Source: Anaerolineales bacterium UBA6055 (lineage in GTDB: Bacteria; Chloroflexota; Anaerolineae; Aggregatilineales; Phototrophicaceae). From it: DNA of 64,000 nt. A model generated the notes under the pieces. It made no database searches. It was not told the DNA's origin and saw nothing but the letters and a program-made list of their open reading frames with translations. A program made the translations under genes and the position numbers. Below, in pieces: positions 52,645 to 61,577 of the stretch. The DNA lies in NCBI GenBank assembly GCA_002428985.1, contig DIYL01000017.1, positions 98,138 through 162,137 on the forward strand, in the 5' to 3' direction. Each line of letters starts with the position of its first letter. Position 1 is the stretch's first letter.

Positions 52645-54159
52645 TTATTCAGAACCAAATGCGCCAGGGCGAAGTTCCTCAGCTTTATTCTGCGCTGGAG
52701 CAATAACCTTTTCCTGTAATTCATCAATTAAGCTTTCTTGTGATTCGTAGATATGTGTTGGAAGCAAGTTAGGATACCGTCCTAAGTGATCTCCAAACAT
52801 GGCATATTCTCTATGCTTAGCGAGGATGATTGGCTTAACAGGCACTGAGGGCAGGATCGGGATAATTGTTGTTAGTTCCTGAGGGATACTGCTGGATTCT
52901 GTCAAATCTGCAATTACAAAACGTGACAAGTGTGCTAATGTTCTGACCGTTTCAGTAAGGTCACGGCTCGCAGGTTTTTCAAAGTCAAAGAGAATAGGGA
53001 GCAATCCTAGTGAGCGCAGATGATCACGAATAGCATCTAGTACAACTTTTCGTTCTGGCTTAAATCGCCCAAGAATCAGCACAGCTTTCCCTGTGATGGT
53101 ATCTATTACGTCACGGATTTCAGGGTTATTAAGTATAAGGTAGATGAACTGCGCAACTTTGAGGTTATCAACAGTTATTGGTACATCCTCATCATTTGAT
53201 ATGTTCAAATCACGTTGAACCGTATCATTTAGATTTGCATCCCATACTGATATGCCATATATCTGACAATTAGCAAGAATAGCAGATGTCAGATCGGTAT
53301 CAATTACTCTAGCCCTTCTTAGATCTGCCCTTCTTAGATCTGCCCTACTAAGATCAGCCCCACTAAGATCAGCCCCACTAAGATCAGCCTCACTAAGATC
53401 TGCACTATTCAGATCAGCCCCACTAAGATCTGTACTATTCAGATCAGCCCCTCTCAAATCAGCCCCTCTCAGATTAACCCCTCTCAGATTAAATCCTAGA
53501 AGCTTAGCCCTTTTTAAGTCAGTCCCACACAAGTTAGCCCCAATCAGATTAATCCGGCTCAGGTTAGTCGCACTCAGATTAACATGACTCAAATCAGCTA
53601 TGCTCAAATCAGCGTCACTCAGATCAGCCCCAATCAGATTGGCTCCTCTCAGGTTAGCCCCAAAAAGGTTAGCTCCTCTCAGATTAGCCCCAATCAGGTT
53701 AGCTTCTCTCAGGTTAGCCCCACTAAGATCTGCCCCAATCAGGTTAACATGACTCAAATCAGTCCCACTCAGATCAGAATCACTCAGCTTCGACTGTCTC
53801 AAGTGAATATGACTTACGTTAGCTCTTGTTAGATCAGTTCCTCTCAGATCAGCACCTCTCAAATCAGCTCGTTCCAGATTAGCTCCATCCAAATCAGCAT
53901 CACTCAGATTAGTCCCGCTCAGGTCAGCCTTGCTCAAATTAGTACCACTCAGATTAACATGACTCAAATCAGCTCCACTCAGGTTAGATCCATTTAGATT
54001 AGATCTAATCAGATCAGCCGTACTGAGGTAAGCCTTACTCAGGTTAGACCCACTTAGATTAGATCCACTTAGATTAGATCCACTTAGATCAACATGACTC
54101 AAATCAATCCCACTCAGATCAGAATCACTCATGTCAGAAACACTCAGATCTACAAACAC
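52645..54159 (-). CDS. Pentapeptide-repeat protein with TIR-like C-terminal domain (5' end disrupted)
   Basis: 504 residues from a GTG at 54159. Residues 5-305 are pentapeptide repeats (A/S-D/N-L-S/R-G type, for example SGANLREANLIGANLRGANL), a right-handed beta-helix. Residues about 345-500 form a Rossmann-like domain: VLILGRFKPERKVVLD, LLPILFDFEKP, FVIADLTESSSIPQEL and KPIILA. This order and the Glu in SIPQEL resemble TIR or nucleotide-hydrolase-like domains, an inference. The natural start is at 54252, but an amber codon at 54180-54178 interrupts it. Either translation restarts at the GTG or the gene is inactive. Confidence 0.8.
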   Translation of the reverse strand: MFVDLSVSDMSDSDLSGIDLSHVDLSGSNLSGSNLSGSNLSKAYLSTADLIRSNLNGSNLSGADLSHVNLSGTNLSKADLSGTNLSDADLDGANLERADLRGADLRGTDLTRANVSHIHLRQSKLSDSDLSGTDLSHVNLIGADLSGANLREANLIGANLRGANLFGANLRGANLIGADLSDADLSIADLSHVNLSATNLSRINLIGANLCGTDLKRAKLLGFNLRGVNLRGADLRGADLNSTDLSGADLNSADLSEADLSGADLSGADLSRADLRRADLRRARVIDTDLTSAILANCQIYGISVWDANLNDTVQRDLNISNDEDVPITVDNLKVAQFIYLILNNPEIRDVIDTITGKAVLILGRFKPERKVVLDAIRDHLRSLGLLPILFDFEKPASRDLTETVRTLAHLSRFVIADLTESSSIPQELTTIIPILPSVPVKPIILAKHREYAMFGDHLGRYPNLLPTHIYESQESLIDELQEKVIAPAQNKAEELRPGAFGSE

Positions 54160-54177
54160 AGGTCGTTTTTCTGTTCG

Positions 54178-54252
54178 CTAAGCATTCCACAATTCAATAT
54201 CATGTTTGCCTATTGCATCTTGTATGATTTTTAGGTGTTCGGAGTCTGCCAT
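54178..54252 (-). pseudogene. Original N-terminus of the pentapeptide protein, ended by an amber codon
   Basis: The ATG at 54252 has GGAG 7 bases upstream. It reads MADSEHLKIIQDAIGKHDIE then LWNA and TAG, and the frame continues without a break into the 54159 ORF. In related pentapeptide proteins this head is followed by Trp-Arg (WNxWR), so TGG to TAG at codon 25 is the simplest explanation. Confidence 0.8.
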
Positions 54253-54353
54253 CGTCATCTCCTAATTCTATTCCACAATTCTATTATTGCACTTATGTCG
54301 ATGCTGTCCAAAATCTTCATCCTCAAGAGTATCTATCCTACTAGATAAATCCA

Positions 54354-54743
54354 TTAAGTCCTGCGATTTGGGTAGTCTTTACTTCTATATTTCCGAGGCA
54401 AAAGCTCTGCAACAGGTACAAGGACATATTCACCATTATGGTTCAAAATAAACTTCGCATTGGGGGCATAATCATACACAAGTTCTCGACACATCCCACA
54501 TGGCGGGACAACATCGCCTGACTCAGTTACAGCAACAATCGTTTTGATATGTGTATCGCCAGATGTAGCTGCAGCGCCCACCGCTACTGATTCAGCACAG
54601 AGCGTAATTCTACCGTTGTTTGCTTCAACATGAGCACCCGAAAATATCTGACCTGACTCAGTTTCTAGAACACAGAACATATGATGCTTGCCTTTGACAT
54701 AACGTTCTTGAGCTAATTGTCTTGCTTTTTCAATCAGTTCCAT
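54354..54743 (-). CDS. Cytidine deaminase family protein
   Basis: 129 residues. Zinc ligands and catalytic Glu are in place: LCAESVAVG (Cys and Glu) and PPCGMCRELV (two Cys), the tetrameric CDA or blasticidin-S deaminase pattern with three Cys. The enzyme would deaminate cytidine or deoxycytidine to uridine. Substrate may differ in this branch. Convergence with the exonuclease (76 bases) suggests a nucleotide-metabolism pair. Confidence 0.88.
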   Translation of the reverse strand: MELIEKARQLAQERYVKGKHHMFCVLETESGQIFSGAHVEANNGRITLCAESVAVGAAATSGDTHIKTIVAVTESGDVVPPCGMCRELVYDYAPNAKFILNHNGEYVLVPVAELLPRKYRSKDYPNRRT

Positions 54744-54819
54744 AATTTAAAATCCCTAAAAATCTTTTATTTGACTGTATGTAGCAAGCTGAAAACTTGC
54801 TACATCATCATAATAGCTA

Positions 54820-55476
54820 CTATTCTGGTGACTCAACCATCTTTTTCACAACTCCATATGTCATCAAGCAATCGCCTAGCGCGCTATGAGCATTTTGGAC
54901 TTCGACGTTATAGTATGCTGCAGCTATCGTTAGTTTCTGCCATTTGTAATTCTGGTGATAGTCGTTCCATTCTCCATAGATCGGTGAAAATGCATTCATC
55001 GCACAAATCCAGTTGCTGAAACTCTTCCAATTCGTTCGTTGAATACCAGCATGTTCAGAAGATCTGTGAAGCATTTTACGGTCGTAAGTTGCGTTGTAGA
55101 CAATCACATCTTTGCCGGCAAGATGTCCTTTGATCTGGACAACAACATCTTCGAAGTGAGGGCAATTCTCGACATCTTTGAGGTAGATGCCATGCACATT
55201 AGATGATTCTTGCGGAATACCATCATATGGTTTAATCCGTTGATCCATCAAAGTTTCTCCATTGTGATCGATGATAGCAATCTCGATAATTTCACCGTCG
55301 TGTAAACCAGTCGTCTCGGTGTCCAGGATCACATAATTTTGAGCATCCACAGCTTCTTTTAACCGATCAATTTCTGGTTTTTCTTCGGTCATAGTCTCAA
55401 TATCGCGTAGTACCTTGTACATCTCATAAGCTTGATTTTTTGCATTTTGTAGGGCTGTTTGTTGTTTTGGGTTCAT
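54820..55476 (-). CDS. DnaQ-like DEDD 3'-5' exonuclease
   Basis: 218 residues. Residues about 48-200 have VILDTETTGL (DxE), YNATYDRKML and NAHSALGDCLMTYGVV (HxxxxD), a full DEDDh site. N-terminal helices precede it. Similar free-standing exonucleases occur beside phage and integrated elements and in defence loci. It lies 21 bases after the integrase stop on the same strand, so it may belong to the integrated element. Confidence 0.85.
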   Translation of the reverse strand: MNPKQQTALQNAKNQAYEMYKVLRDIETMTEEKPEIDRLKEAVDAQNYVILDTETTGLHDGEIIEIAIIDHNGETLMDQRIKPYDGIPQESSNVHGIYLKDVENCPHFEDVVVQIKGHLAGKDVIVYNATYDRKMLHRSSEHAGIQRTNWKSFSNWICAMNAFSPIYGEWNDYHQNYKWQKLTIAAAYYNVEVQNAHSALGDCLMTYGVVKKMVESPE

Positions 55477-55496
55477 GATCTAACCTTCCAATTTTT

Positions 55497-56645
55497 TCAT
55501 TGATTAATTTGTACACTAAGCATCTTTAACAATGGTGAGTGTTCAGCTTGAAGCTGACTCAGTTCTGTATGGTCGAAAATTGCATAGTATTCACTGGTCA
55601 TGTTGACATCTTTATGTCCGAGGATCTTCGCCAGCGTCACCACATCGCCACCCGACAAAATATATTGCTTTGCAAAGCAATGACGGAAACTATGGGGATT
55701 CGCCCTACCCGTCACACCTGCCTTTCGTTTCAACCGTTTCAGAACCTGGTAAATTCCAGATTTAGTAAGTCCCTTCACTTCCCTACCCGGCTGCATTGAT
55801 ACAAATAAAGATTGATCTTGACATGCCGGGCGAACTCGAAGCCACTTATCGATTAACAAGTTAGTGTAGTGAGTCCAGTAAATTGTCCTTTCATCAGGAC
55901 CTTTCTCTTCAACAACACCTTGTCTTAGGACACAGTCGATCGTATCTATCGTCATTGAAGCTATACCACCCAGTCTTGCCCCGGTATCAGCAAATAAACA
56001 TAGAATTGCTCTATCTCGGATACCTGATGGGGTGTTGTCGATTGCATTGAATAGCTTGATAAAATCATCAGTCTTGACCGCTTTGGGTTTTGGTTTCATT
56101 GCTCTAGGTTCTTTGATGGATTCCATAGCATTGGTGATGTCATACTCGTCACTCACAAACTTCCAAAATACTCTCAGCGTACGGATGTAGGACCGGATCG
56201 TATCCCGAGCAAGGTCTCGTTCTCGAAGATGGGCAATGTACTCTCTCATCTCGTGCCGGGTAACAGTCGAAATTGTTTGTTGCTCGCCTGCATAGCGTAT
56301 CCAAAGACTAATCTTCTCTCGATAATCTCGGATCGTTTTTGGTGCATTTAACCGCGCTTCTTGGTCCAATAGGAGCTCATCTAGGGCTTCAGCGATCGTT
56401 AGCTCCAACAGGATCGGTTTCGGTAAGACTTCAAATTCGAAATCTTCATCCGGGTGTTTTACCTGGTAAGCCTTGATCCATTCATCTGCAAATTCTTTTG
56501 TGTTTGCTAACGCCTTGTCCAATCCAACACCATGGTTAGCTCCACCACAGATGCAATTACAGGTATCACCTTTTGCATCATGGCACTTGGCATCGCAACG
56601 CCCGTAACATCCATCACTGTTGTATGCGGCTATAAGTGTGGTCAT
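55497..56645 (-). CDS. Tyrosine recombinase / integrase
   Basis: 382 residues. The catalytic set is visible: Arg in DTGARLGGI, HxxR in HSFRHCF, the second His in LGHKDVNM and Tyr in SEYYAIFD. A core-binding SAM-like helical domain is at about 95-180. An unusual N-terminal Cys-rich segment (CYGRCDAKC, CNCICGG) may bind zinc. It overlaps the upstream gene by 4 bases (ATGA). It is the defining gene of the integrated element spanning about 55-61 kb. Confidence 0.92.
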   Translation of the reverse strand: MTTLIAAYNSDGCYGRCDAKCHDAKGDTCNCICGGANHGVGLDKALANTKEFADEWIKAYQVKHPDEDFEFEVLPKPILLELTIAEALDELLLDQEARLNAPKTIRDYREKISLWIRYAGEQQTISTVTRHEMREYIAHLRERDLARDTIRSYIRTLRVFWKFVSDEYDITNAMESIKEPRAMKPKPKAVKTDDFIKLFNAIDNTPSGIRDRAILCLFADTGARLGGIASMTIDTIDCVLRQGVVEEKGPDERTIYWTHYTNLLIDKWLRVRPACQDQSLFVSMQPGREVKGLTKSGIYQVLKRLKRKAGVTGRANPHSFRHCFAKQYILSGGDVVTLAKILGHKDVNMTSEYYAIFDHTELSQLQAEHSPLLKMLSVQINQ

Positions 56646-56995
56646 GATTGATCCTTAAGCATGCACGTCAGATAAACCCGGACACCAATTCCACGACGGT
56701 TGGGATATTCATCAGATACTTCCACAACCTTGAGCTGTGCGTGTTGTTTGATCTCAGTTACAGCGCGTTGCACGTCTGCAGGATGAGACATCACCCGGAT
56801 GCGAACAATACCGCTGGGTTGCTCATCTCCAAACATGGACTTTGTACCTTCAATCCATTTTCCTGATTTATTGTCCCAGATCTGTCTATGAGACTCTAGG
56901 AGAGCATAAATATCTGCATTCTCACGTTTATGGGTCCTAATTTTGAGTTCTCTCAGTCGCTTCTTAGCAGCAACATACTTGCGTGTTTTTCTCAT
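56642..56995 (-). CDS. Hypothetical basic protein of the integrated element
   Basis: 117 residues, N-terminus very basic (MRKTRKYVAAKKRLRELKIR). The C-terminal half (GIVRIRVMSHPADVQRAVTE) looks like a small alpha/beta fold. It overlaps the integrase start by 4 bases, so it may help excision or regulate the integrase, but no family is recognised. Confidence 0.7.
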   Translation of the reverse strand: MRKTRKYVAAKKRLRELKIRTHKRENADIYALLESHRQIWDNKSGKWIEGTKSMFGDEQPSGIVRIRVMSHPADVQRAVTEIKQHAQLKVVEVSDEYPNRRGIGVRVYLTCMLKDQS

Positions 56996-57000
56996 CTCAC

Positions 57001-57153
57001 CTACTCCTCTTGATCTTCATCCACATGAACCAACAGCAATCCAATGGCTACCAGGTACGCTATTGGTATCCATCCAAATACATTGGGCTGAAACAATACC
57101 CCTGCTCCAACACCTAAGCTCAATACGATTGAGGGTTGAATCGTTTTTCTCAT
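57001..57153 (-). CDS. Small 50-residue membrane protein
   Basis: ATG at 57153 (just after the next stop), TAG at 57001-57003. Two short hydrophobic stretches: IVLSLGVGAGVLF and FGWIPIAYLVAIGLLLV, acidic C-terminus. The downstream gene follows with GGAG in its end. Missed by length cut-offs; supported by operon spacing of 3 and 5 bases. Confidence 0.6.
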   Translation of the reverse strand: MRKTIQPSIVLSLGVGAGVLFQPNVFGWIPIAYLVAIGLLLVHVDEDQEE

Positions 57154-57156
57154 GAT

Positions 57157-57984
57157 CTACTCCACATGTGCATGATTTGCACTACAATGTCTCGCTTGAT
57201 GTGTTCGCAGTGAGCGCTGGGCACTTTCCAATCGCATCTTAGGTCCTGTCTCCCAACCACAATCTGGACAAACTAGATTATGTGCATTGTTCGCGTCAAT
57301 TGGTGCATACGGTTCAGTTGCGCCTAGGTCGTCCTCTTCAATCATTGGTAAGCCTAAGTCGTCCTCATTCAGCTCTTCGGTCTCTTCTGGGAGCTGTGCT
57401 GGTGGTTTGCCTGTTGTCCAATACGGATCTAAAAGTGGACTTGTGCCGTTACAGGGTCCTGAAATCGGAGTCTCAATCTGGATAGCTGCAGCAAGCTCTT
57501 CCTCATGGTCCACTTGTTCAGAATTGAGGCTGAGTGTGTAGAGCACAGTCGACAATGGGAGCAAAGCAGGGATGATGAGAATCGCAAGTTCTTTGAGACC
57601 TTGAAGTGATGCGGCGGTTTCAGGGGTCAAACCCGCTCCAAATTCGAGTGCCGGCATGTGGTGTGCCAGATGAAACCATTGAAGATAGAAGCCAGCCAGT
57701 GCCAGAGCCACAAATGTGATACCCAGTGCGAGCTTCTGACCAGGGCGTTTTGATGTTGCCAGCTTAATGGATGTCTGGATTTGCCCAACATCAATGGCGA
57801 TCGCAACTAGAAGTGCCGGTGTTACCCAGAAGATGTAAGCGATAATCGTACTCGGTTGATTTGGGTAAACGATTGGTTGTTCACCGGCAAAAAGCGTCCC
57901 GAATGTCCATGTCGAATGCACCACCATAGCAATTGAAGTGCTGATAACAAAGATATGCTCGAGCAAGTGTTTTTTGAGATTCAT
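57157..57984 (-). CDS. Membrane protein with C-terminal zinc-finger-like tail
   Basis: 275 residues from the ATG at 57984 with GGAG upstream. Four hydrophobic helices in residues 10-165, then an acidic linker and a C-terminal C2H2-like finger (CPDCGWET with HQARHC). Elements of this type often carry DUF2637-like membrane proteins with zinc fingers in conjugative or mobilisable elements of Actinobacteria; that match is tentative. Lies between the small ORF and the helicase. Confidence 0.7.
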   Translation of the reverse strand: MNLKKHLLEHIFVISTSIAMVVHSTWTFGTLFAGEQPIVYPNQPSTIIAYIFWVTPALLVAIAIDVGQIQTSIKLATSKRPGQKLALGITFVALALAGFYLQWFHLAHHMPALEFGAGLTPETAASLQGLKELAILIIPALLPLSTVLYTLSLNSEQVDHEEELAAAIQIETPISGPCNGTSPLLDPYWTTGKPPAQLPEETEELNEDDLGLPMIEEDDLGATEPYAPIDANNAHNLVCPDCGWETGPKMRLESAQRSLRTHQARHCSANHAHVE

Positions 57985-58115
57985 TGTGTCGTATTCTCCA
58001 TTTTCAATATTTAAAAGTTTGTTCAAGTTGCTACTAGTTGCTACTTGCTACTACTTTTTGCCAAAAAGGTGCAGGTAGTAGCAGCAGGTGCAGGTCAAAA
58101 CATACATTTAAATTT

Positions 58116-59693
58116 TTACGTTAATCGCGCTCCTTCCTGATTGAGTTCGATACCTTTGTAAAATGTGCGACCTTGCGACCGCATTCGACCAAATCCAAGT
58201 CGCTTCCAGTCCTTTGAAACCTTGGTGCTGGATTTAGGTGAAAATCCATTACGTTTACACCAGGAGTGATATGCGTCATACAGAAGTTGTCCAGCAATTC
58301 GACCCTCGCCAACTTTGCACCAGTCATCGACAAAAGATTCGTCATTTTCTTTCTTGTATTGATTGCGCGCGGATTCAACTTGTTCCGAGTGATGCCAGTT
58401 ACGAGTTTTACGCAGCGATCGCAAGCCCTCGAGCGACCAGTTGAACACACCGGCTAATTCACCCCTGATTTTGTCGATTAGCTTTAAATCCCATTGAGAG
58501 CGGGGGATGACATGATTCATGGGGATGATAATCACACAATTGTGGATCGCGTCGGATCGGTCGAGCAGACGAGGCGTATCATTCATTGCGCCCCACAATT
58601 TAGCGATGGGAACAAAACGAAACGGTTTTCCATAGACCTGGCGAGCGGTGATTGTGTCTTGGGATACCAGCCGTTTGTATTGACCATCTGCCAGCACAGT
58701 GTTGGAGTCCGGCTCAGTGAAGGTGACAACCCGCTTGCCAGCAATATCTGCCAACTGATAGCTGGTATTTTGCATCTCGTTTAAGTCAATGGCGACGTGG
58801 CTATTGACTGCCAGCTCAATCAAGACATTTAACAGCGTCGATTTGCCCAAGCCCGAAGGACCAACCAACCAAAAACTGGTTCGTAGCGATGTATCACCGG
58901 TGAGTGAGTATCCAAATGCCTGTTTTACAACCTTTATCAAATCTGTATCAGGCTTACCATCTGGTTTAACCAACACTTGATTGATGAATTTAGCGAATGT
59001 CGGACAGGTTGCCTTTGGATCATAAGCAAATGGTAGCTGACTTGTCATATACAAATCGCGGCTATGACACTCCAATTTGCCCGATTTCAGGTTGTAGAGA
59101 CCGTTCTCTAAGTTGATGAAGTCGGTGTTTGAATCAATATCTTCATCATCCACATACAGCTCCATCTGCAGATACTTCTCTACTGATGTTGCCTTGCTGT
59201 CGGTAGGGCGGATACCCAGATGTTTATTGGCAATCAGGACTTTCCATATCTTACGCTTGAACCGTGGCAACATAGTCCACACGCCGTTCTCATAATGATT
59301 CCAAGCTCCGAAGAAAAAACAGTAGTTACCGTCGCATTCTTCGATCATTTCGTCACCCAACTCATCATCTGTCGGTTTGTGGGTTTTGGTCTTGGGCGGC
59401 TTCGGTGTGTCCGGGGTCTTGTCCAGGTCGGGCTTCTTACCACTGCTAGGCAATGGTGTGCTGTCGTTGGATGGATGCCGGGGGGATTTCAGACCCACAT
59501 CTAAACCGCTGCGAATCGTTGCATTGCATTGCGAGCGTCCATCATCTTTGATCGCTCCGTTTGTTTCGCAAGCATCGAGTAATCCGCGCTGCACTTCGTG
59601 AGCTGTCAGATAACCACCAGCAACGACAGACCCGAGCTTGACAGCGGACTGATACAGTTGATTGTTACGACCGCCTTCGCCAGCTGCAGACAC
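58116..59693 (-). pseudogene. Primase-helicase, C-terminal D5/SF3 part (frameshifted from prim-pol part)
   Basis: The frame is open up to 59858; a GTG at 59693 is only a nominal start. Residues after the first about 100 carry D5_N and superfamily 3 helicase features: Walker A GPSGLGKSTLL, IDLNEMQNTSYQLADIAGKR, TEPDSN, and a C-terminal winged domain with SFVDDWCKVG. The 55 codons before the GTG (QAWGAAALEAEIQAV) belong to the linker of a P4-type primase-helicase. So this and the next feature were one gene of about 750 codons. Confidence 0.85.
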
Positions 59694-59805
59694 AGCTTGT
59701 ATTTCTGCTTCCAGCGCGGCAGCTCCCCAAGCTTGACCCGGGTCAACTTGTGTTGTTGCAGTATTCTTGTCACCCGGTGTCTTCGAAGCTGGGACTTGTG
59801 ATGTC

Positions 59806-60366
59806 TTAACGCTCGAGTCTTTTGCTTGTCGATCTGCCTTGACTTTGGTCCATCCACTTCACAATCCGTCCGAGTGTTGCCACACGACGAATTTTGTCGT
59901 GCTTGATGTGGGTGTAAGGCTGTTTCGTGTCTGGATGAATTGACGGCGGACAAACACAAATCATCCGTGTCATCCGTAAAGAAATTTCACCGTTTCCGAT
60001 GCTAATCTTATTATTTCCGATATAATGTTTATGCTGATAGAAGTACAGGTGTCTACCTGTGCCGCTACCAGTGAGAACCGTGTAGGTGTTGGTGAACTCA
60101 GGAAATTTATCATAAAAGAGGTCGATCGCCTCTTGACTGTCCAGGTCGATAATTCCCAAATGAGCTGACACCTCACCACACACCACTGCTATGCCTGTTG
60201 CTTCGCCCCAATACGATTCGAGGCGATTAATTTCCCCGACATCTTGCTTCATCGTTTGCCACTTTTTCCACCCCGACACATTCGGACGTTTGCCATCCAC
60301 TGGCAACACATTCCAGCCACGTGCGTGATACTCCAAAGCGACCTTGTGCAAGTCTACTGTAGACAT
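59806..60366 (-). pseudogene. Primase-helicase, N-terminal prim-pol part
   Basis: 186 codons: ALEYHARGWNVLPVDGKRPNV, GIAVVCGEVSAHLGIIDLDSQ with the acidic pair, GSGTGRHLYFYQ and a terminal arginine-rich part. This is the bifunctional prim-pol domain of integrated-element primases. It stops at 59806, while the helicase frame continues +1 from 59858. A single-base change in 59806-59858 would rejoin them. Confidence 0.85.
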
Positions 60367-60689
60367 GACTCCACCTTATGCTGCAGCACGATAGAATCCA
60401 TCAGCATATCCAGCTCATCCAAGTCATATGATGCACCGTCGCTGATGTCGAACAACTCAGGGTTTCGCATCAGCGGCAGCTTCTCATACAGATGATCGAT
60501 GCCATTATTCACCTGAACGAATAAACACAATTTGTCTGATTGGTCCACTGACACAAATATAGCCACAGACAATCCCTTGTCGCGGTATGGTATGACGACA
60601 GTGTAAAAGCTCCAATCTTGGCAGTAGTTACGGGCAGCTTCCCATTCCATCCGTAGTCCATTTTGAACTGCTTGTTCATGTGGTGTCAT
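60354..60689 (-). CDS. Hypothetical protein of the integrated element
   Basis: 111 residues from the ATG at 60689. It has a short alpha/beta pattern (WSFYTVVIPYRDKG, VAIFVSVDQSDKLCLF). It overlaps the prim-pol start by 13 bases and its own start overlaps the upstream stop (TGATG), so it is translationally coupled. Function unknown. Confidence 0.65.
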   Translation of the reverse strand: MTPHEQAVQNGLRMEWEAARNYCQDWSFYTVVIPYRDKGLSVAIFVSVDQSDKLCLFVQVNNGIDHLYEKLPLMRNPELFDISDGASYDLDELDMLMDSIVLQHKVESCLQ

Positions 60690-60907
60690 CACGATACCCT
60701 CTCGCTATCAATATTTCTAACATTATCATCAATTATGCTAGTATTGCTATCAAAATTTTCCAAAAAAAACTCATATGCTTTGCGCTGAACCTGAGCAATG
60801 CTAACATTCTGAGATTTGGAAATTTCAACAATAGAAGCACGCATTTGCTCAGTACAGGGGGTCGCCGGAAGCTGATGATTCAATTTCGGTCGTTTCAAAG
60901 TAAACAT
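60689..60907 (-). CDS. Small DNA-binding-like protein of the integrated element
   Basis: 72 residues. Its ATG at 60907 follows a divergent regulatory gap of 99 bases with the XRE gene. ASIVEISKSQNVSIAQVQRK could be a helix-turn-helix or ribbon-helix-helix pattern, not certain. First gene of the leftward replication and integration operon. Confidence 0.6.
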   Translation of the reverse strand: MFTLKRPKLNHQLPATPCTEQMRASIVEISKSQNVSIAQVQRKAYEFFLENFDSNTSIIDDNVRNIDSERVS

Positions 60908-60934
60908 TGTAAACTCCTTTTACTCAATTATTCC

Positions 60935-60982
60935 TAGCAACAAATCTAGTATCTTTATCAACTACTGTCAACTAAGTTGCTA
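60935..60982. promoter_or_regulatory. Divergent operator of the integrated element
   Basis: TAGCAAC at 60935-60941 is mirrored by GTTGCTA at 60976-60982, and CAACT-A-AGTTG is a perfect palindrome at 60969-60979, with another CAACTA at 60959. These arms probably bind the XRE repressor and shut off the leftward operon. Confidence 0.65.
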
Positions 60983-61006
60983 AAATCAAACGAAAGAGGG
61001 TAGCTT

Positions 61007-61357
61007 ATGGACAACTGGATAAAAAGAAGAAGAGCAGAGCTTAAATTGACACAAGAGCAAGTAACAGCAAGGCTTGGGGTGAATGGACTTGCATTATCTC
61101 GCTCAACTTATGGTCATTGGGAAACAGGGAAATATAATCCCCCCCTGCATGATCCAAATGCTAGGCAAGCTCTCGCTAATGCGCTAGAACTTGACGTAAA
61201 AGAAATGCTTGTTATTGCTGGATATGAGGTAGCAGAGGAAGAAAATGAAGTGGTCATGCGAATTGCTATCATTGCTTCGAAACTTCCAGAAGACTTACAA
61301 CGCCATGCGCTCGAATATCTCAAGATTTTAGAGAAACAAGCCAAAGCAGCCACCTAA
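61007..61357 (+). CDS. XRE-family helix-turn-helix repressor
   Basis: 116 residues. The HTH is near the N-terminus (IKRRRAELKLTQEQVTARLG) with YGHWETGKYNPPL as recognition region. It is the only rightward gene of the element and is divergent from the replication operon, the standard repressor position for a lysogenic or satellite element. Confidence 0.9.
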   Translation: MDNWIKRRRAELKLTQEQVTARLGVNGLALSRSTYGHWETGKYNPPLHDPNARQALANALELDVKEMLVIAGYEVAEEENEVVMRIAIIASKLPEDLQRHALEYLKILEKQAKAAT

Positions 61358-61361
61358 AAAG

Positions 61362-61437
61362 CCTGTTTTTAGCGAATTCCATCAACTCAATGTCATACAC
61401 AATACCCCTGTATTTTGGGGCTTTTTGCGTTCCTATC
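61362..61437 (+). repeat. Direct repeat copy 1, containing a terminator
   Basis: Begins CCTGTTTTTAGCGAATTCCA. A hairpin CCCC/GGGG at 61405-61420 followed by CTTTTT terminates the XRE transcript. It is matched at 62967-63041 with identical 24-base left part and nearly identical right part. Confidence 0.8.
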
Positions 61438-61577
61438 ACCTTTTGAGTATCGACTTAAGCTTATTGTAAGTTATTAAATCAAATACTTGATTAAAGTCTG
61501 ATGTCTATACTACCTTTAACGAAAGTTGATATAACAGTGACTATAATATAGCCAAAATATTTAAAGGAAGGCTATAA

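Noticed and set aside
53300..54130. 15-base tandem repeats that look like a CRISPR or satellite array
   Set aside because: The period equals five codons and the frame gives pentapeptide repeats throughout; there are no unique spacers.
59606..59959. Minus ORF of 117 codons overlapping both primase parts
   Set aside because: It is the third frame; the other two carry family motifs on both sides of the break.
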